DNA of 64,000 nucleotides from Pacificoceanicola sp049341065 (GTDB lineage: Bacteria > Pseudomonadota > Alphaproteobacteria > Rhodobacterales > Rhodobacteraceae): positions 62,001 through 126,000 of the forward strand of contig NZ_JBMPIX010000001.1 in NCBI RefSeq assembly GCF_049341065.1, written 5' to 3'. Positions 44,066-53,610 of the stretch are shown here, one piece after another. The notes under the pieces were generated by a model that worked only from the letters and a program-made list of their open reading frames with translations, ran no database searches and was not told the origin of the DNA. Within the stretch, counting starts at the first letter, position 1; each line of letters starts with the position of its first letter. The position numbers and the translations under genes are program-made.

Positions 44066-45435
44066 GTGCCGCGCACCAGTTTGCCCGGATTCATGATATT
44101 CTGAGGGTCCAGCGCCTGTTTGATCTGGCCCATGACATCCCAGGCCTCGCCGTGCTCGGCTTCCATCAACCCGGTCTTGCCCATGCCGATACCATGTTCC
44201 CCGGTACAGGTTCCGCCAAGTTGAAGCGCCCGCTGACCCATGCGATGCGACAGAGCCTTGGCCGCTTCCAGCTGGTCGGGGCGGTCCGGGTCAATCAGCA
44301 GGATCGCGTGGAAATTTCCGTCGCCCACGTGACCAAGGATCGGGCCCGAGATGGGAGAGGCGGCTATATCGTGCTGGGTTTCCTCGACCGCTTGGGCCAG
44401 CCGCGAGATTGGAACGCAGATGTCTGTGACCACCGCCCGCGCGCCTTTGCGCGAGGCGAGGATGGCGTAATAACCGTTGTGCCGCATAGCCCAAAGGGCG
44501 CGGCGCTCTTCCTCGCGGGCGGACCATTGGAAGGCCGAGCCACCATGGTCGGCAACGATCTCCGCAAAGCGTTCGGCGTCCTCGGCGACGCTGCTTTCCG
44601 AGCCGTGGAATTCCACCATCAAGTGCGGCGCTTGGGCCATATCCGTACCCGCATAGGCGTTGAAGGCGCGTGCGGTATCGGCGCAGGCAAACTCGATCCG
44701 CGCCATGGGAATGCCCATCTGGATGGTTTCCTGCACGGCGGCCACTGCGCTGCCCATGTCCGGAAAAGAGCAAATGCCCGCGCTTGTCGCTTCGGGGATG
44801 CCATGCAAACGCAGGGACAATTCGGTCACGAGGCCCAGCGTGCCTTCGGAGCCGACGAACAGCGCCGTCAGATCATAACCTGCCGCGCTTTTGCGCGCCC
44901 GCGTTCCGGTGTGGATCCGTCGACCGTCGGCCAAGATCGCGTGCAGCCCCAGAACATTGTCGCGCATCGAGCCATAGCGCACCGTCGTCGTCCCCGAAGC
45001 CCGGGTCATCGCCATGCCGCCCAGCGTCGCATTGGCACCCGGATCGACCGGAAAGAACAGGCCCGTGGCGCGCAGTTCTTCGTTCAGGGCCTCGCGGGTG
45101 ACGCCGGGCTGAACGGTCACGTCCATGTCGGCGGGGCGGATTTCCAGCACCTTGTTCATGCGGCTGAAATCAACCACCACGCCGCCGCGCACCGCCAAGC
45201 CGTGGCCTTCCAGTGAGGTGCCCGCCCCCCAGCCGACCACTGGTATCGCATGTTGCGCGCAGATCTGCACGATGCGACGAACTTCGCTGGCGTTTTCGGG
45301 ATAGGCGACGGCATCGGGCGGCGTCATCGGAAAATAGCTTTCAGAGCGGCCGTGTTGCTCCAGATCAGACTTGGAACGCGACAAGCGTTCGCCTAGGACT
45401 TGGGTCAGATCTTCTAGTGCCTGCGCGATTTGCAT
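44062..45435 (-). CDS. FAD-linked oxidase, D-lactate dehydrogenase/GlcD type
   Basis: This is a VAO-fold flavoprotein that oxidises D-2-hydroxyacids such as D-lactate or glycolate, passing electrons to cytochromes or quinones. The FAD pyrophosphate motif is VVGWGAGTSLEGHGLAV, with VDPGANATLGGMAMTRASGT and GSEGTLGLVTELSLRLHG further on. The C-terminal half has HVGDGNFHA and GGTCTGEHGIGMGK, both typical of the GlcD/Dld branch. The length of 457 is usual. GGAG lies before the ATG. The electron acceptor and exact substrate are not decidable; no glcE/glcF genes are adjacent, which favours a single-subunit D-lactate dehydrogenase. Confidence 0.9.
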   Translation of the reverse strand: MQIAQALEDLTQVLGERLSRSKSDLEQHGRSESYFPMTPPDAVAYPENASEVRRIVQICAQHAIPVVGWGAGTSLEGHGLAVRGGVVVDFSRMNKVLEIRPADMDVTVQPGVTREALNEELRATGLFFPVDPGANATLGGMAMTRASGTTTVRYGSMRDNVLGLHAILADGRRIHTGTRARKSAAGYDLTALFVGSEGTLGLVTELSLRLHGIPEATSAGICSFPDMGSAVAAVQETIQMGIPMARIEFACADTARAFNAYAGTDMAQAPHLMVEFHGSESSVAEDAERFAEIVADHGGSAFQWSAREEERRALWAMRHNGYYAILASRKGARAVVTDICVPISRLAQAVEETQHDIAASPISGPILGHVGDGNFHAILLIDPDRPDQLEAAKALSHRMGQRALQLGGTCTGEHGIGMGKTGLMEAEHGEAWDVMGQIKQALDPQNIMNPGKLVRGT

Positions 45436-45453
45436 AGGGCTCTCCGAAAAGTG

Positions 45454-45469
45454 TTAACGTACCTTAACG
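45454..45469. repeat. TTAACG direct repeat at 10-bp spacing
   Basis: TTAACG at 45454-45459 and again at 45464-45469 are spaced one helical turn apart, in the 72-base gap between the divergent dehydrogenase and CLC genes. It resembles a CtrA-like pair but with a spacer one base short. It could be a binding site for a shared regulator. Confidence 0.4.
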
Positions 45470-45507
45470 ATGAGCGGTGCGGGGGGGAAGTCGCTGGATA
45501 AGGGGAC

Positions 45508-47187
45508 GTGCATTTGTGGGGTTTTGTAAAAAAGCAGGCGGGTCTTGGGGCACTCAATTTTGCCCGGACCTGGGATATGCTGCGGCACAAGGGACCGTCA
45601 CAGATCCAGTTCTGGTTCATCGCGCTGGGGCTTGGGGTTGCTTCGGGATTTGCCGCCATCTTGTTTCGTTGGGCGATCGAGGGCATTCAGGCCTCGGTCT
45701 ATGGCACGCGCAACGTCAATGCGCTGCACAGCTTTGCCGAGACACTGCCGTGGTACTGGGTGATGCTGATCCCGGCGCTGGGTGGGATCGCTGTCGGAGT
45801 GATTCTGCAGAAATTCACTCCGGATGGGCGGGTACGGTCGGTTGCTGATGTGATCGAGGGGGCGGCGCTGAATGATGGCCGGGTAGAGAAGAAGGCCGGT
45901 ATCGCCTCGGCCTTGTGCTCTTTGATAACGCTTTCGACTGGCGGCAGCACGGGGCGCGAAGGGCCGGTTGTCCATATCGCGTCGATGTTTGCCAGTTGGA
46001 TCGCCAATGCGCTGCGCGTTGATGGCATCACCGGACGCGATATGCTGGGTTGCGCGGTGGCGGCGGCGGTGTCGGCCAGTTTCAACGCCCCGATCGCCGG
46101 GGCCTTGTTCGCGCTTGAGGTTGTTTTGCGCCACTTTGCCTTGCACGCCTTCGCCCCTATCGTCGTGGCCAGCGCTGCGGGAACCGTGATCAACCGGCTG
46201 TTTTACGGCGATGTGACCGAATTTGTCCTGCCCGGGACCACGACGGTCGAATTCTATCTCGAACTGCCTGCGTTTTTTATACTTGGTCTGGTTTGCGGAT
46301 TGGTCGCGGTGATCCTGATGCGGGCGATCTTTTTCGCGGATGATTTCGAAAGCGCATTGCAAAGCCGCCTTGGCCTGCCGCGTTGGCTGCGTCCTGCGGT
46401 GGCAGGGCTGCTGCTGGGGGCTTTGGCGATCAAGTTCCCGCATATCATCGGTGTGGGCTACGAAACCACCTCGCGCGCGCTGTCGGGCAATTTGCTGCTG
46501 CAGCAGGCTTTCATCTTTGCGGTGTTGAAAGTTCTGGCGGTGGCCATCACCATGGCCGGGCGCATGGGCGGCGGGGTGTTTTCACCCTCGCTGATGCTGG
46601 GGGCTTTGACCGGGCTGGTCTTTGGCCATATCGCCACCGGGCTGTTCCCCGAGGCGTCCTCGGCCTTTACCCTTTACGCCTTGGCGGGGATGGGGGCCGT
46701 GGCGGCGGCGGTTCTTGGGGCGCCGATCTCCACCACGTTGATCGTGTTCGAACTTACGGGCGACTGGCAAACCGGGCTGGCGGTGATGGTCTCGGTCTCC
46801 ATGTCGACAGCGCTGGCGTCGCGGCTGGTGGACCGATCTTTCTTCCTGTCTCAGCTTGAGCGTCGCAACGTCCATCTTGCGGCTGGGCCTCAGGCCTATC
46901 TGCTGGCGATGTTCCGGGTGCAGGGCGTCATGCGCAAACCTCAGGACGAAGGCGCCGCCGATGAAGAGGTCTGCACCAATATGATCGAACAGGGGCTTTA
47001 CGTGCTGGCCTCGGCCACGTTGGAGACCGCGCTGCCGCGGTTTGACAAATCCGGCGTGGCATTCCTGCCGGTTGTCACGTTGTCAGAGACAGGCGAGCCA
47101 GTTTTGCAAGGGGCGCTGTTCCATGTGGATGCGCTCAAGGCCTATAACCGCGCCTTGGCGGCGACGGCGGCGGAAGAGCATTCGTAA
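45508..47187 (+). CDS. CLC-family chloride channel/antiporter
   Basis: CLC proteins conduct or exchange chloride (and fluoride) across the membrane. The 559-residue protein has ten or more helices. Motifs are GGSTGREGPVVHIA (the GREGP Glu gates transport), SASFNAPIAGALFALE and GRMGGGVFSPSLMLG. The usual GSGIP selectivity segment near the N-terminal half is represented only loosely. The C-terminal ~90 residues (from about FRVQGVMRKPQDEG) look like a partial or diverged CBS region. A GTG at 45508 is assumed; a TTG two codons later has better ribosome-site spacing. Confidence 0.88.
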   Translation: MHLWGFVKKQAGLGALNFARTWDMLRHKGPSQIQFWFIALGLGVASGFAAILFRWAIEGIQASVYGTRNVNALHSFAETLPWYWVMLIPALGGIAVGVILQKFTPDGRVRSVADVIEGAALNDGRVEKKAGIASALCSLITLSTGGSTGREGPVVHIASMFASWIANALRVDGITGRDMLGCAVAAAVSASFNAPIAGALFALEVVLRHFALHAFAPIVVASAAGTVINRLFYGDVTEFVLPGTTTVEFYLELPAFFILGLVCGLVAVILMRAIFFADDFESALQSRLGLPRWLRPAVAGLLLGALAIKFPHIIGVGYETTSRALSGNLLLQQAFIFAVLKVLAVAITMAGRMGGGVFSPSLMLGALTGLVFGHIATGLFPEASSAFTLYALAGMGAVAAAVLGAPISTTLIVFELTGDWQTGLAVMVSVSMSTALASRLVDRSFFLSQLERRNVHLAAGPQAYLLAMFRVQGVMRKPQDEGAADEEVCTNMIEQGLYVLASATLETALPRFDKSGVAFLPVVTLSETGEPVLQGALFHVDALKAYNRALAATAAEEHS

Positions 47188-47239
47188 ATCCGGCGCAGGG
47201 GCGGCCCAAAGTGTTTGCCGACCCGTCGCCGTATGAAAG

Positions 47240-47581
47240 TCAGACGCGTTCGACCGCGACGCCGTCCTGCACGTAGAACGCCAGATGATCCTTGATGGCG
47301 GCCACCGCTTCCTTGGGGGACTCGTAAGACCAGACCGCGTTCTCGTAGGTCTTTGACTTGGACATGATCGAAAAATACGATGCCTGACCTTTGTGCGGGC
47401 AGCTGGTTTTGTGATCCGTAGCATCAAGGAAGGCCATGGCGATGTCTTCGCGAGGGAAATAGATGACAAAGGGCATTTCGCCCTCGGACAGCTCCAGCGC
47501 GCGGGAACTTTCGCCAATGACGGCGCCGCCGGCGCGAACAACCCAGGTGCCTTCCGCCGGTGTGATAGTGATATTCGTCAT
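47240..47581 (-). CDS. DUF427-family protein
   Basis: The 113-residue soluble protein has the DUF427 pattern: TWVVRAGGAVIGES, PFVIYFPREDIAMAFLD, TSCPHKGQASYFSI and NAVWSYESPKEAVAAIKDHL. The CPHKG...Y core is the most conserved part of the family. Function of the family is not established. It is transcribed alone, with the CLC gene convergent and an aminopeptidase upstream on the same strand 70 bases away. GGGGATAAG precedes the ATG. Confidence 0.88.
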   Translation of the reverse strand: MTNITITPAEGTWVVRAGGAVIGESSRALELSEGEMPFVIYFPREDIAMAFLDATDHKTSCPHKGQASYFSIMSKSKTYENAVWSYESPKEAVAAIKDHLAFYVQDGVAVERV

Positions 47582-47651
47582 GTCTTATCCCCCTGTCTTG
47601 TTGTGAGTAACTCTCGCGTCTGAGTGACACGGGTTTTGTAACGATCCTGCA

Positions 47652-49424
47652 TCAAATACTCTGACAGGCCTGCGACAACCACCCCCCTGCGACATCATCG
47701 ACCAAGGGGGCCACCTGCTCCAGCACCTCGGCGTGATAGGCGTTCAGCCAGTTCCTCTCGGTCTCGGTCAGTAATTCCGTCAGGATAAGACGGCGGTCGA
47801 TCGGCACCCATGTCAGCGTTTCAAAGCGCAGCATCTGCGGCACAGTCTGGCCGGGCAGGTCAGGGGCCTCTTCGACAACAATCAGGTTTTCGATCCGGAT
47901 GCCATAGGCGCCCTCGCGGTAAAAACCCGGCTCATTCGACAGGATCATGCCCGGTTCGAAGGGCACGGTACCGGCGCGGCTGATCCGCGCGGGGCCTTCA
48001 TGCACCGACAGGTAGGATCCCACGCCATGCCCGGTGCCGTGGCCGTAGTCGAGCCCCGCTTGCCAAAGCGCGGCGCGGGCGAAGGGATCAATGTCGCGCC
48101 CGGCCAACCCCTTGGGAAAGCGCAGGCCCGAGATGGCAATCATGCCTTTGAGCACGCGGGTGAAGGCCTCGGCCTCTTCCCGGCCGACCGCGCCAATGGC
48201 CAAAGTTCGGGTGATATCCGTGGTGCCATCGACATATTGCCCGCCGCTGTCCACCAGCAACAACTCGCCCTCTTTCAAAGGGCGGTCAGTCGCCTCGGTC
48301 ACGCGGTAATGCACGATGGCGCCGTTCGGTCCGCTGCCCGAGATCGTCTCGAAGCTGATGTCGCGCAGGGCGTTGGTGGCGCGGCGCTCTTCCTCAAGCC
48401 GTTTGACCACCGAGATTTCCGTCAGATCCCCCGGCGCCTCGGCATCGAGCCAGGCCAGAAAGCGCACCATGGCGGCGGCATCGCGCAGATGCGCGGCGCG
48501 GGTTCCGTCAAGCTCTACCGCGTTCTTGCACGCCTTGGGCAGAAGGCAGGGATCGTCAGCCTCGATCAGATCGCGGCCCTCCAGTGCCTTGGCAACGGCC
48601 ACGGGGCAGGTGCCGGGGTCGATCTGCACAGGCCCCTCAAGCGCGGCCAGAGCTTCCTCGAAGGCCTCGGGCGCAGCAAGGGTCACCCTCGGGCCAAAGT
48701 GTTCGTGCACCCCTTCCAGCTTGCCCGCATCCATGAACAATGTGACGCGAGCATCGCTGTGCAGCAAGGCAAAGCCATGCGGGACCGGGTTGCGCGGAAT
48801 GTCACTGCCGCGAATGTTCAGCAACCAGGCGATGGAATCGGGCAGGGTGATCACCGCCACCTTCGCCGCGCCGAGCCCGGCGGCCAGACGCGCGATCTTA
48901 TCCTCATGCGGCTCGCCCGACAGGGTGACGGGCTGGGCAAAAACCGCGCCCATGGGCGGCGCGGGCTGATCCTGCCAGATTGCATCCACCAAATTGCGAC
49001 AAGGGCGCAGGTCATGCTCCAGTTTGCCCTCAAGCCCACGCAATTGGTCCACCGACAATAGCCATGGGTCAAAGCTAACGACGCCCTTTGGCAAAGCCGC
49101 GCCAATCCAGTCCGCCAAAGACGTTTCGGGCCAGTCCACTTTTTCAAAGCTGGGCGCGACCTGCGCCTTGACCTGCACGCGATAGCGCCCATCGACAAAA
49201 ACCGCTGCCCGATCAGCCAAAGCCACGCACCACCCGGCCGAGCCGGTGAACCCGGTCAGCCATGCCAGCCGTTCGTCCCGCGGCGCCACATACTCGCCCT
49301 GATGCGCGTCTGACCGTGGCACGATAAAGCCATCAACACCTTCCGCCAGCATCGCTTCGCGCAGCGCTTTCAACCGAACGGGCCCCTGTTCAGGCGAGGC
49401 AGTGTCTTGGAATGTCTGGAACAT
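47652..49424 (-). CDS. Xaa-Pro aminopeptidase (M24B peptidase)
   Basis: This metalloenzyme removes N-terminal residues before proline. The protein is 590 residues: two creatinase-like N-terminal domains followed by the pita-bread catalytic domain. Metal ligands are seen in LLLVDSGGQYVDGTTDITRT (two Asp), GHGTGHGVGSYLSVHEGP (His) and SNEPGFYREGAYGIRIENL (Glu), with a last Glu expected after that. The length and three-domain layout match the long AMPP1/2-like bacterial form. AGAGGG precedes the ATG. The 202-base gap to cobT has no gene I can support. Confidence 0.94.
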   Translation of the reverse strand: MFQTFQDTASPEQGPVRLKALREAMLAEGVDGFIVPRSDAHQGEYVAPRDERLAWLTGFTGSAGWCVALADRAAVFVDGRYRVQVKAQVAPSFEKVDWPETSLADWIGAALPKGVVSFDPWLLSVDQLRGLEGKLEHDLRPCRNLVDAIWQDQPAPPMGAVFAQPVTLSGEPHEDKIARLAAGLGAAKVAVITLPDSIAWLLNIRGSDIPRNPVPHGFALLHSDARVTLFMDAGKLEGVHEHFGPRVTLAAPEAFEEALAALEGPVQIDPGTCPVAVAKALEGRDLIEADDPCLLPKACKNAVELDGTRAAHLRDAAAMVRFLAWLDAEAPGDLTEISVVKRLEEERRATNALRDISFETISGSGPNGAIVHYRVTEATDRPLKEGELLLVDSGGQYVDGTTDITRTLAIGAVGREEAEAFTRVLKGMIAISGLRFPKGLAGRDIDPFARAALWQAGLDYGHGTGHGVGSYLSVHEGPARISRAGTVPFEPGMILSNEPGFYREGAYGIRIENLIVVEEAPDLPGQTVPQMLRFETLTWVPIDRRLILTELLTETERNWLNAYHAEVLEQVAPLVDDVAGGWLSQACQSI

Positions 49425-49626
49425 GTGGCCCTCTTGAAATGACTTTCCGCAGCATAGTTAGCGTTTTCGGTGACGCGTACCAGCAGGCCGCCGAAACTTG
49501 CACAAATTAGTTCAGCGCTGGCCGATCAATGAATCAGATCACGTATCAGGCGCGGCGGAAAAGGTTTCGCTGCCGCACTGTCAGCACGAGCGATCCGCAA
49601 ACTCAGGTCCGTACATTGTGACTGGC

Positions 49627-51504
49627 TCAAGCGTAGCGCTTGATCCCCATCACACGCGCGCGGGCCCGTGGATCACTGTCAAACAGAGACGCCAGTTGCT
49701 CGGTCATCGCGCCCGCCAGTTGCTCGACATCTGTGATGGTCACAGCGCGGTCATAATAACGGGTCACGTCATGGCCGATGCCGATGGCCAACAGTTCGAC
49801 CTGCCGACGTTTTTCCACCATGGCGATGACATCGCGCAGATGTTTTTCAAGGTAATTCGCCGGGTTCACCGAAAGCGTGGAATCGTCCACCGGCGCGCCG
49901 TCGGAGATCACCATCAGGATCTTGCGGGCCTCGGGCCGTCCAACCATCCGGCGGTGCGCCCATTCGAGCGCTTCGCCGTCGATGTTTTCCTTCAACAGCC
50001 CCTCTTTCATCATCAAGCCCAAGTTGGCGCGCGTCCGGCGCCAAGGCGCGTCGGCCCCCTTGTAGATGATGTGGCGCAGATCGTTCAGGCGCCCGGGTTG
50101 CTGTTCGCGACCGGCATTCAACCATGTCTCGCGCGCTTGGCCACCCTTCCAGGCCCGGGTGGTAAAGCCCAGGATCTCGACCTTGACGTTGCAGCGTTCG
50201 AGCGTGCGGGCCAGAACATCGGCGCAGATCGCCGCGATGGAAATCGGCCGCCCGCGCATGGACCCTGAATTGTCCAGCAGCAGCGTCACCACCGTATCGC
50301 GGAACTCGGTGTCCTTTTCGACCTTGAAGCTGAGCGGCGTTGTCGGGTTGGCGACGACGCGCGCAAGTCGCCCGGCGTCGAGAATGCCCTCTTCAAGATC
50401 AAACTCCCAAGACCTGTTCTGCTGCGCCTGAAGGCGACGTTGCAGTTTGTTCGCCAGCCGGGACACCGCGCCTTTGAGCGGCTCAAGCTGCTGGTCCAGA
50501 TAGGCGCGCAAGCGTTCCAGTTCGACCGTTTCGGCCAGATCTTCGGCCAGAATCTCTTCATCGAAATCCGTACAGTACACCTTGTAGTCCGGGTCCGCCT
50601 CGGAGAAGGGCGCGGGCGGTGGCGGATCAAGCGGGGCCTCGCCTTCGGGCATCTCGGCTTCGTCACCAAGCTCCTGATCGGCGGCCTCGTCCATCGAAAC
50701 CTGCGCCTGAGACGGGTCCATCGTCTCTTCCTGCGATTGCTCGGGCGAGGCGTCGGCCTCTTCGCCTTCATCCTCGTCGTTGCCGTTGCTGTCGGGCTGT
50801 TCCTCTTGTTCGTCGTCCTGCTGGCCATCGTCCTCGGACTCGTCGTCCAACTGGTCGGGGTCGTCCCCCAACTGATCGCCGTAACCCAGATCCGAGATCA
50901 TTCTGCGGGCCAATTTGGCAAAGGCGGATTGGTCGCTCAGCACCTCGTCGAGGTTTTCCAGCGTGCCGCCGGCCTGTTTCTCCATGAAGTCGCGCCAGAG
51001 GTTCATCACATTGGCGGCGTCAGGCGGCAGGTCACGGCCCGTTGCCAGATGGCGGATCAGATAGCCCGCGGCGACCGGCAGCGGCGCTTCGTTCATGTCG
51101 CCGATCTGGCCATAGCCGCGGCGCGCGGCTTCGTGACCGATCTTGGCGTCGATGTTGCCGGCTGTGCCGGGCATGTCGCGCGCGCCCATGGCTTCGCAGC
51201 GGGCGGTTTCCATCGACTCATACAGCTCGCGTGCCATATCGCCCGGAGGGGCATAGCGAGCGTGTGTGGTATTGTCGTGATAGCGGCGGTGCAGCGCCAG
51301 GGCATCAGCGGTTCCGCGTGCCAAAAGCACCTCTTCGCGGGTCATCCGGCGCGAGACCTGCGGCAGGCGCATGGCATCGCCCGACACCCCGGACGGGTCG
51401 ACCGTGTAGCTGACCGTCAGATCGGGGTCATCGGCCATGACCTTGGTCGCTTCGGCGAGGGCCTTTTTGAAAGGGTCTGCGGGGTTGTCGTTTTGCTGTG
51501 CCAT
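49627..51504 (-). CDS. cobT: Cobaltochelatase subunit CobT
   Basis: CobT works with CobS (AAA+) to drive CobN insertion of cobalt into hydrogenobyrinate a,c-diamide in the aerobic B12 pathway. The 625-residue protein has a helical N-terminal region and a long Asp/Glu/Gln-rich linker (about residues 210-330, with DDPDQLDDESEDDGQQDDEQ). The C-terminal von Willebrand A domain has the MIDAS DNSGSMRG. I take the ATG at 51504 (MAQQNDNPAD) as start. A 7-bp perfect inverted repeat (TCAAGCG...CGCTTGA) spans its stop codon. cobN is not in this window. Confidence 0.94.
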   Translation of the reverse strand: MAQQNDNPADPFKKALAEATKVMADDPDLTVSYTVDPSGVSGDAMRLPQVSRRMTREEVLLARGTADALALHRRYHDNTTHARYAPPGDMARELYESMETARCEAMGARDMPGTAGNIDAKIGHEAARRGYGQIGDMNEAPLPVAAGYLIRHLATGRDLPPDAANVMNLWRDFMEKQAGGTLENLDEVLSDQSAFAKLARRMISDLGYGDQLGDDPDQLDDESEDDGQQDDEQEEQPDSNGNDEDEGEEADASPEQSQEETMDPSQAQVSMDEAADQELGDEAEMPEGEAPLDPPPPAPFSEADPDYKVYCTDFDEEILAEDLAETVELERLRAYLDQQLEPLKGAVSRLANKLQRRLQAQQNRSWEFDLEEGILDAGRLARVVANPTTPLSFKVEKDTEFRDTVVTLLLDNSGSMRGRPISIAAICADVLARTLERCNVKVEILGFTTRAWKGGQARETWLNAGREQQPGRLNDLRHIIYKGADAPWRRTRANLGLMMKEGLLKENIDGEALEWAHRRMVGRPEARKILMVISDGAPVDDSTLSVNPANYLEKHLRDVIAMVEKRRQVELLAIGIGHDVTRYYDRAVTITDVEQLAGAMTEQLASLFDSDPRARARVMGIKRYA

Positions 51505-51549
51505 GGGGTCAGGTTTCCCCTTTTGGCGCGCAATTGGCAAGAGGGCGCG

Positions 51550-51957
51550 TCAGCCCAATAGCATTGAATTACAGGTGCCGATCTCGCGCTCTGCGATGCG
51601 CGCGGCATAGCGCTTGCGTCGTTCATCGGTTTGGAATGTCGCGGTTTGCAGCAGGCGGGCCTGAGCGAACTTGGCCTCGATCCGCATGTTCAGTACCTGC
51701 GCACTGGTCAATCCGGCGCGGCGGGCGTCCGGCAAAACCGCCTCAACCAGCGATTCAAACAATTTGCGCTGGCCTTGCGCCTGATCGCCAGAGCGCCCCA
51801 TCAACCACTCGTGTTCCATCGTGGCCGAGACGCGCCCAAGGCATGTGGCGAAAAACCGGATCTGTTCCGCAGCGTCACTGGTCATGGCCGGGGCAGGCTG
51901 CGCGAGCCCCGCAAAGACCAAGATCAGGCCGAAAAGATATGTTTTCAAACCGCCCAT
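51550..51957 (-). CDS. Small exported hypothetical protein
   Basis: The 135-residue protein has an N-terminal signal peptide (KTYLFGLILVFAGLAQPAPA, cleavage near residue 24). The rest is helical with two Cys (ATCLGRVSA and GTCNSMLL), which might pair. I know no family for it. It lies 45 bases before the cobT start on the same strand, so it could be co-transcribed with cobT. A role in cobalamin synthesis cannot be assumed. No clear ribosome site precedes the ATG. Confidence 0.65.
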   Translation of the reverse strand: MGGLKTYLFGLILVFAGLAQPAPAMTSDAAEQIRFFATCLGRVSATMEHEWLMGRSGDQAQGQRKLFESLVEAVLPDARRAGLTSAQVLNMRIEAKFAQARLLQTATFQTDERRKRYAARIAEREIGTCNSMLLG

Positions 51958-52051
51958 AAATTAGACGATACATGAAAAACCCTGCATTCCTATGAAGCGA
52001 AACGAAAACAATCCTGAAAAGTGTCTCGAAATCCACGCGCCGCGGCAAACC

Positions 52052-52516
52052 TCAGCGGTTGTACATCATCTCGTCATTTTTCGACGGTTCGGGTTTTTCC
52101 GGCACGCCCAGCTTGGCCAGTCGATTGCGGCAATCCATGATCTGATTTGTCAGAACAACGCGCGCGTTGTCCGATGTGTCTGGTTGATCCAGATGGCGGA
52201 GAATGTTGTAGAACTGGATGCGCGCCTGAAAGCCCAGCTCGAAATCCTGATCGCCGCGCTGGTCGCTGTAGAACCGGATGCGCTGGTAAAAGCCGTCACG
52301 CTCAGCCGCGAGGCGTTCGGGATTGGGCAAAAGCCCCTCGACATCCTCTTCCAGCGCGACTTTCAGGAATTCGTAACAGAAATTGTCGGCGCTATAGCCC
52401 TGCAACGGGCCCGGCTTATCCTTGGGCGCAGCCACTTGGGGCCGGTTCCATAGAAAGACCCCGGCCACCAGCAACAGCATACCGATCCCGGCCAGCCGAA
52501 CCCAGGCTTTCTGCAA
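52052..52516 (-). CDS. Hypothetical membrane-anchored protein between cobS and cobT
   Basis: The 154-residue protein has an N-terminal anchor (LAGIGMLLLVAGVFLWN) and a soluble, charged remainder with FCYEFLKVALEEDVEGLLP and MDCRNRLAKLG. I do not recognise the family. It begins 12 bases after the cobS stop, suggesting one operon. The start is uncertain: a TTG at 52516 gives the full helix, but it has no visible ribosome site; an ATG 12 codons later would shorten the anchor. Confidence 0.65.
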   Translation of the reverse strand: MQKAWVRLAGIGMLLLVAGVFLWNRPQVAAPKDKPGPLQGYSADNFCYEFLKVALEEDVEGLLPNPERLAAERDGFYQRIRFYSDQRGDQDFELGFQARIQFYNILRHLDQPDTSDNARVVLTNQIMDCRNRLAKLGVPEKPEPSKNDEMMYNR

Positions 52517-52528
52517 AGGAGGAATGGC

Positions 52529-53515
52529 TTAGCCCAGAGACAGGCTGGCCGCGCTTTCGGGCAGCTCTTCGTCAAAGCAACGCTGGTAGAACTCGGCCAC
52601 GGTCTGGCGCTCAAGCTCGTCGCATTTGTTGAGGAAGGACAAGCGGAAGGCATAGCCAACATCGCGGAAAATCTCGGCGTTCTGTGCCCATGCGATCACG
52701 GTCCGCGGAGACATCACCGTCGACAACTCGCCGTTCATGAAGGCGCGGCGGGAGAAATCAGCCACGGTAACCATCTGACGGATGGTCTTGCGGCCTTTTT
52801 CATTGTTGTAGTGCGGCGCCTTGGACAGAACGATCGAGGTTTCGGCGTCGATCGACAGATAGTTCAGCGTTGCCACCAGCGACCAGCGGTCCATCTGACC
52901 TTGGTTGATCTGCTGGGTGCCGTGATAAAGGCCCGTGGTGTCGCCCAGACCAACCGTGTTGGCCGTGGCGAAGATACGGAAATACTTGTGCGGGGTGATG
53001 ACCTCGTTCTGGTCCAGCAAGGTCAGTTTGCCGTCGGTTTCCAGCACGCGCTGGATCACGAACATCACGTCGGCGCGGCCTGCATCGTATTCGTCAAAGA
53101 CAATCGCGGTCGGGTTGCGCAGCGCCCAGGGCAGGATGCCTTCCTGAAACTGGGTGACCTGCTTGCCATCGACCAGTTTGATCGCGTCCTTGCCGATCAG
53201 GTCGATCCGGCTGATATGGCTGTCGAGGTTCACCCGGACCGCGGGCCAGTTCAGGCGCGCAGCGACCTGTTCGATATGGGTCGATTTGCCGGTGCCGTGA
53301 TAACCCTGAATCATCACGCGGCGGTTGTTGCGGAACCCCGCGAGGATCGCCAGCGTGGTGTCCGGATCAAACTTGTAGGTGCTGTCGAGGTCGGGCACAC
53401 GGTCGGTTGCGTCGGGGAAGCCGTGCACAACCATATCGGTATCGATGCCAAAGACTTCACGAACCGAGATCTCTTCGGTCGGTTTCGCGTTGATATCGAT
53501 CTCACCATTGGCCAT
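52529..53515 (-). CDS. cobS: Cobaltochelatase subunit CobS (AAA+ ATPase)
   Basis: This is the ATPase of the CobNST cobaltochelatase. Walker A is in IQGYHGTGKSTHIEQVA, Walker B in AIVFDEYDAGRADVMFVIQR and the sensor in FRIFATANTVGLGDTTGLYHGT. The MoxR/CobS-like features and 328-residue length are normal. GAGGACGG precedes the ATG at 53515, which is preferred to one 24 codons upstream. It heads the unit cobS-hypothetical-hypothetical-cobT. The divergent sigma factor gene begins 95 bases away. Confidence 0.95.
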   Translation of the reverse strand: MANGEIDINAKPTEEISVREVFGIDTDMVVHGFPDATDRVPDLDSTYKFDPDTTLAILAGFRNNRRVMIQGYHGTGKSTHIEQVAARLNWPAVRVNLDSHISRIDLIGKDAIKLVDGKQVTQFQEGILPWALRNPTAIVFDEYDAGRADVMFVIQRVLETDGKLTLLDQNEVITPHKYFRIFATANTVGLGDTTGLYHGTQQINQGQMDRWSLVATLNYLSIDAETSIVLSKAPHYNNEKGRKTIRQMVTVADFSRRAFMNGELSTVMSPRTVIAWAQNAEIFRDVGYAFRLSFLNKCDELERQTVAEFYQRCFDEELPESAASLSLG

Positions 53516-53610
53516 TGTTGGTCCGTCCTCTTTCTCGCGGCGCCGCATGTTTGGTCCCGTGGTGCACCAAATCAATGGGAGGGGCAAGAGGTAGCGACAG
53601 TTTCAAGGCC

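Noticed and set aside
45454..45469. CtrA binding site in the dehydrogenase/CLC gap
   Set aside because: The spacer between the TTAA halves is 6 rather than 7 bases, so I list it only as a direct repeat.
49627..49643. Terminator at the end of cobT (TCAAGCG...CGCTTGA)
   Set aside because: The stem overlaps the stop codon, the loop is only 3 bases and no T-run follows on the minus strand.
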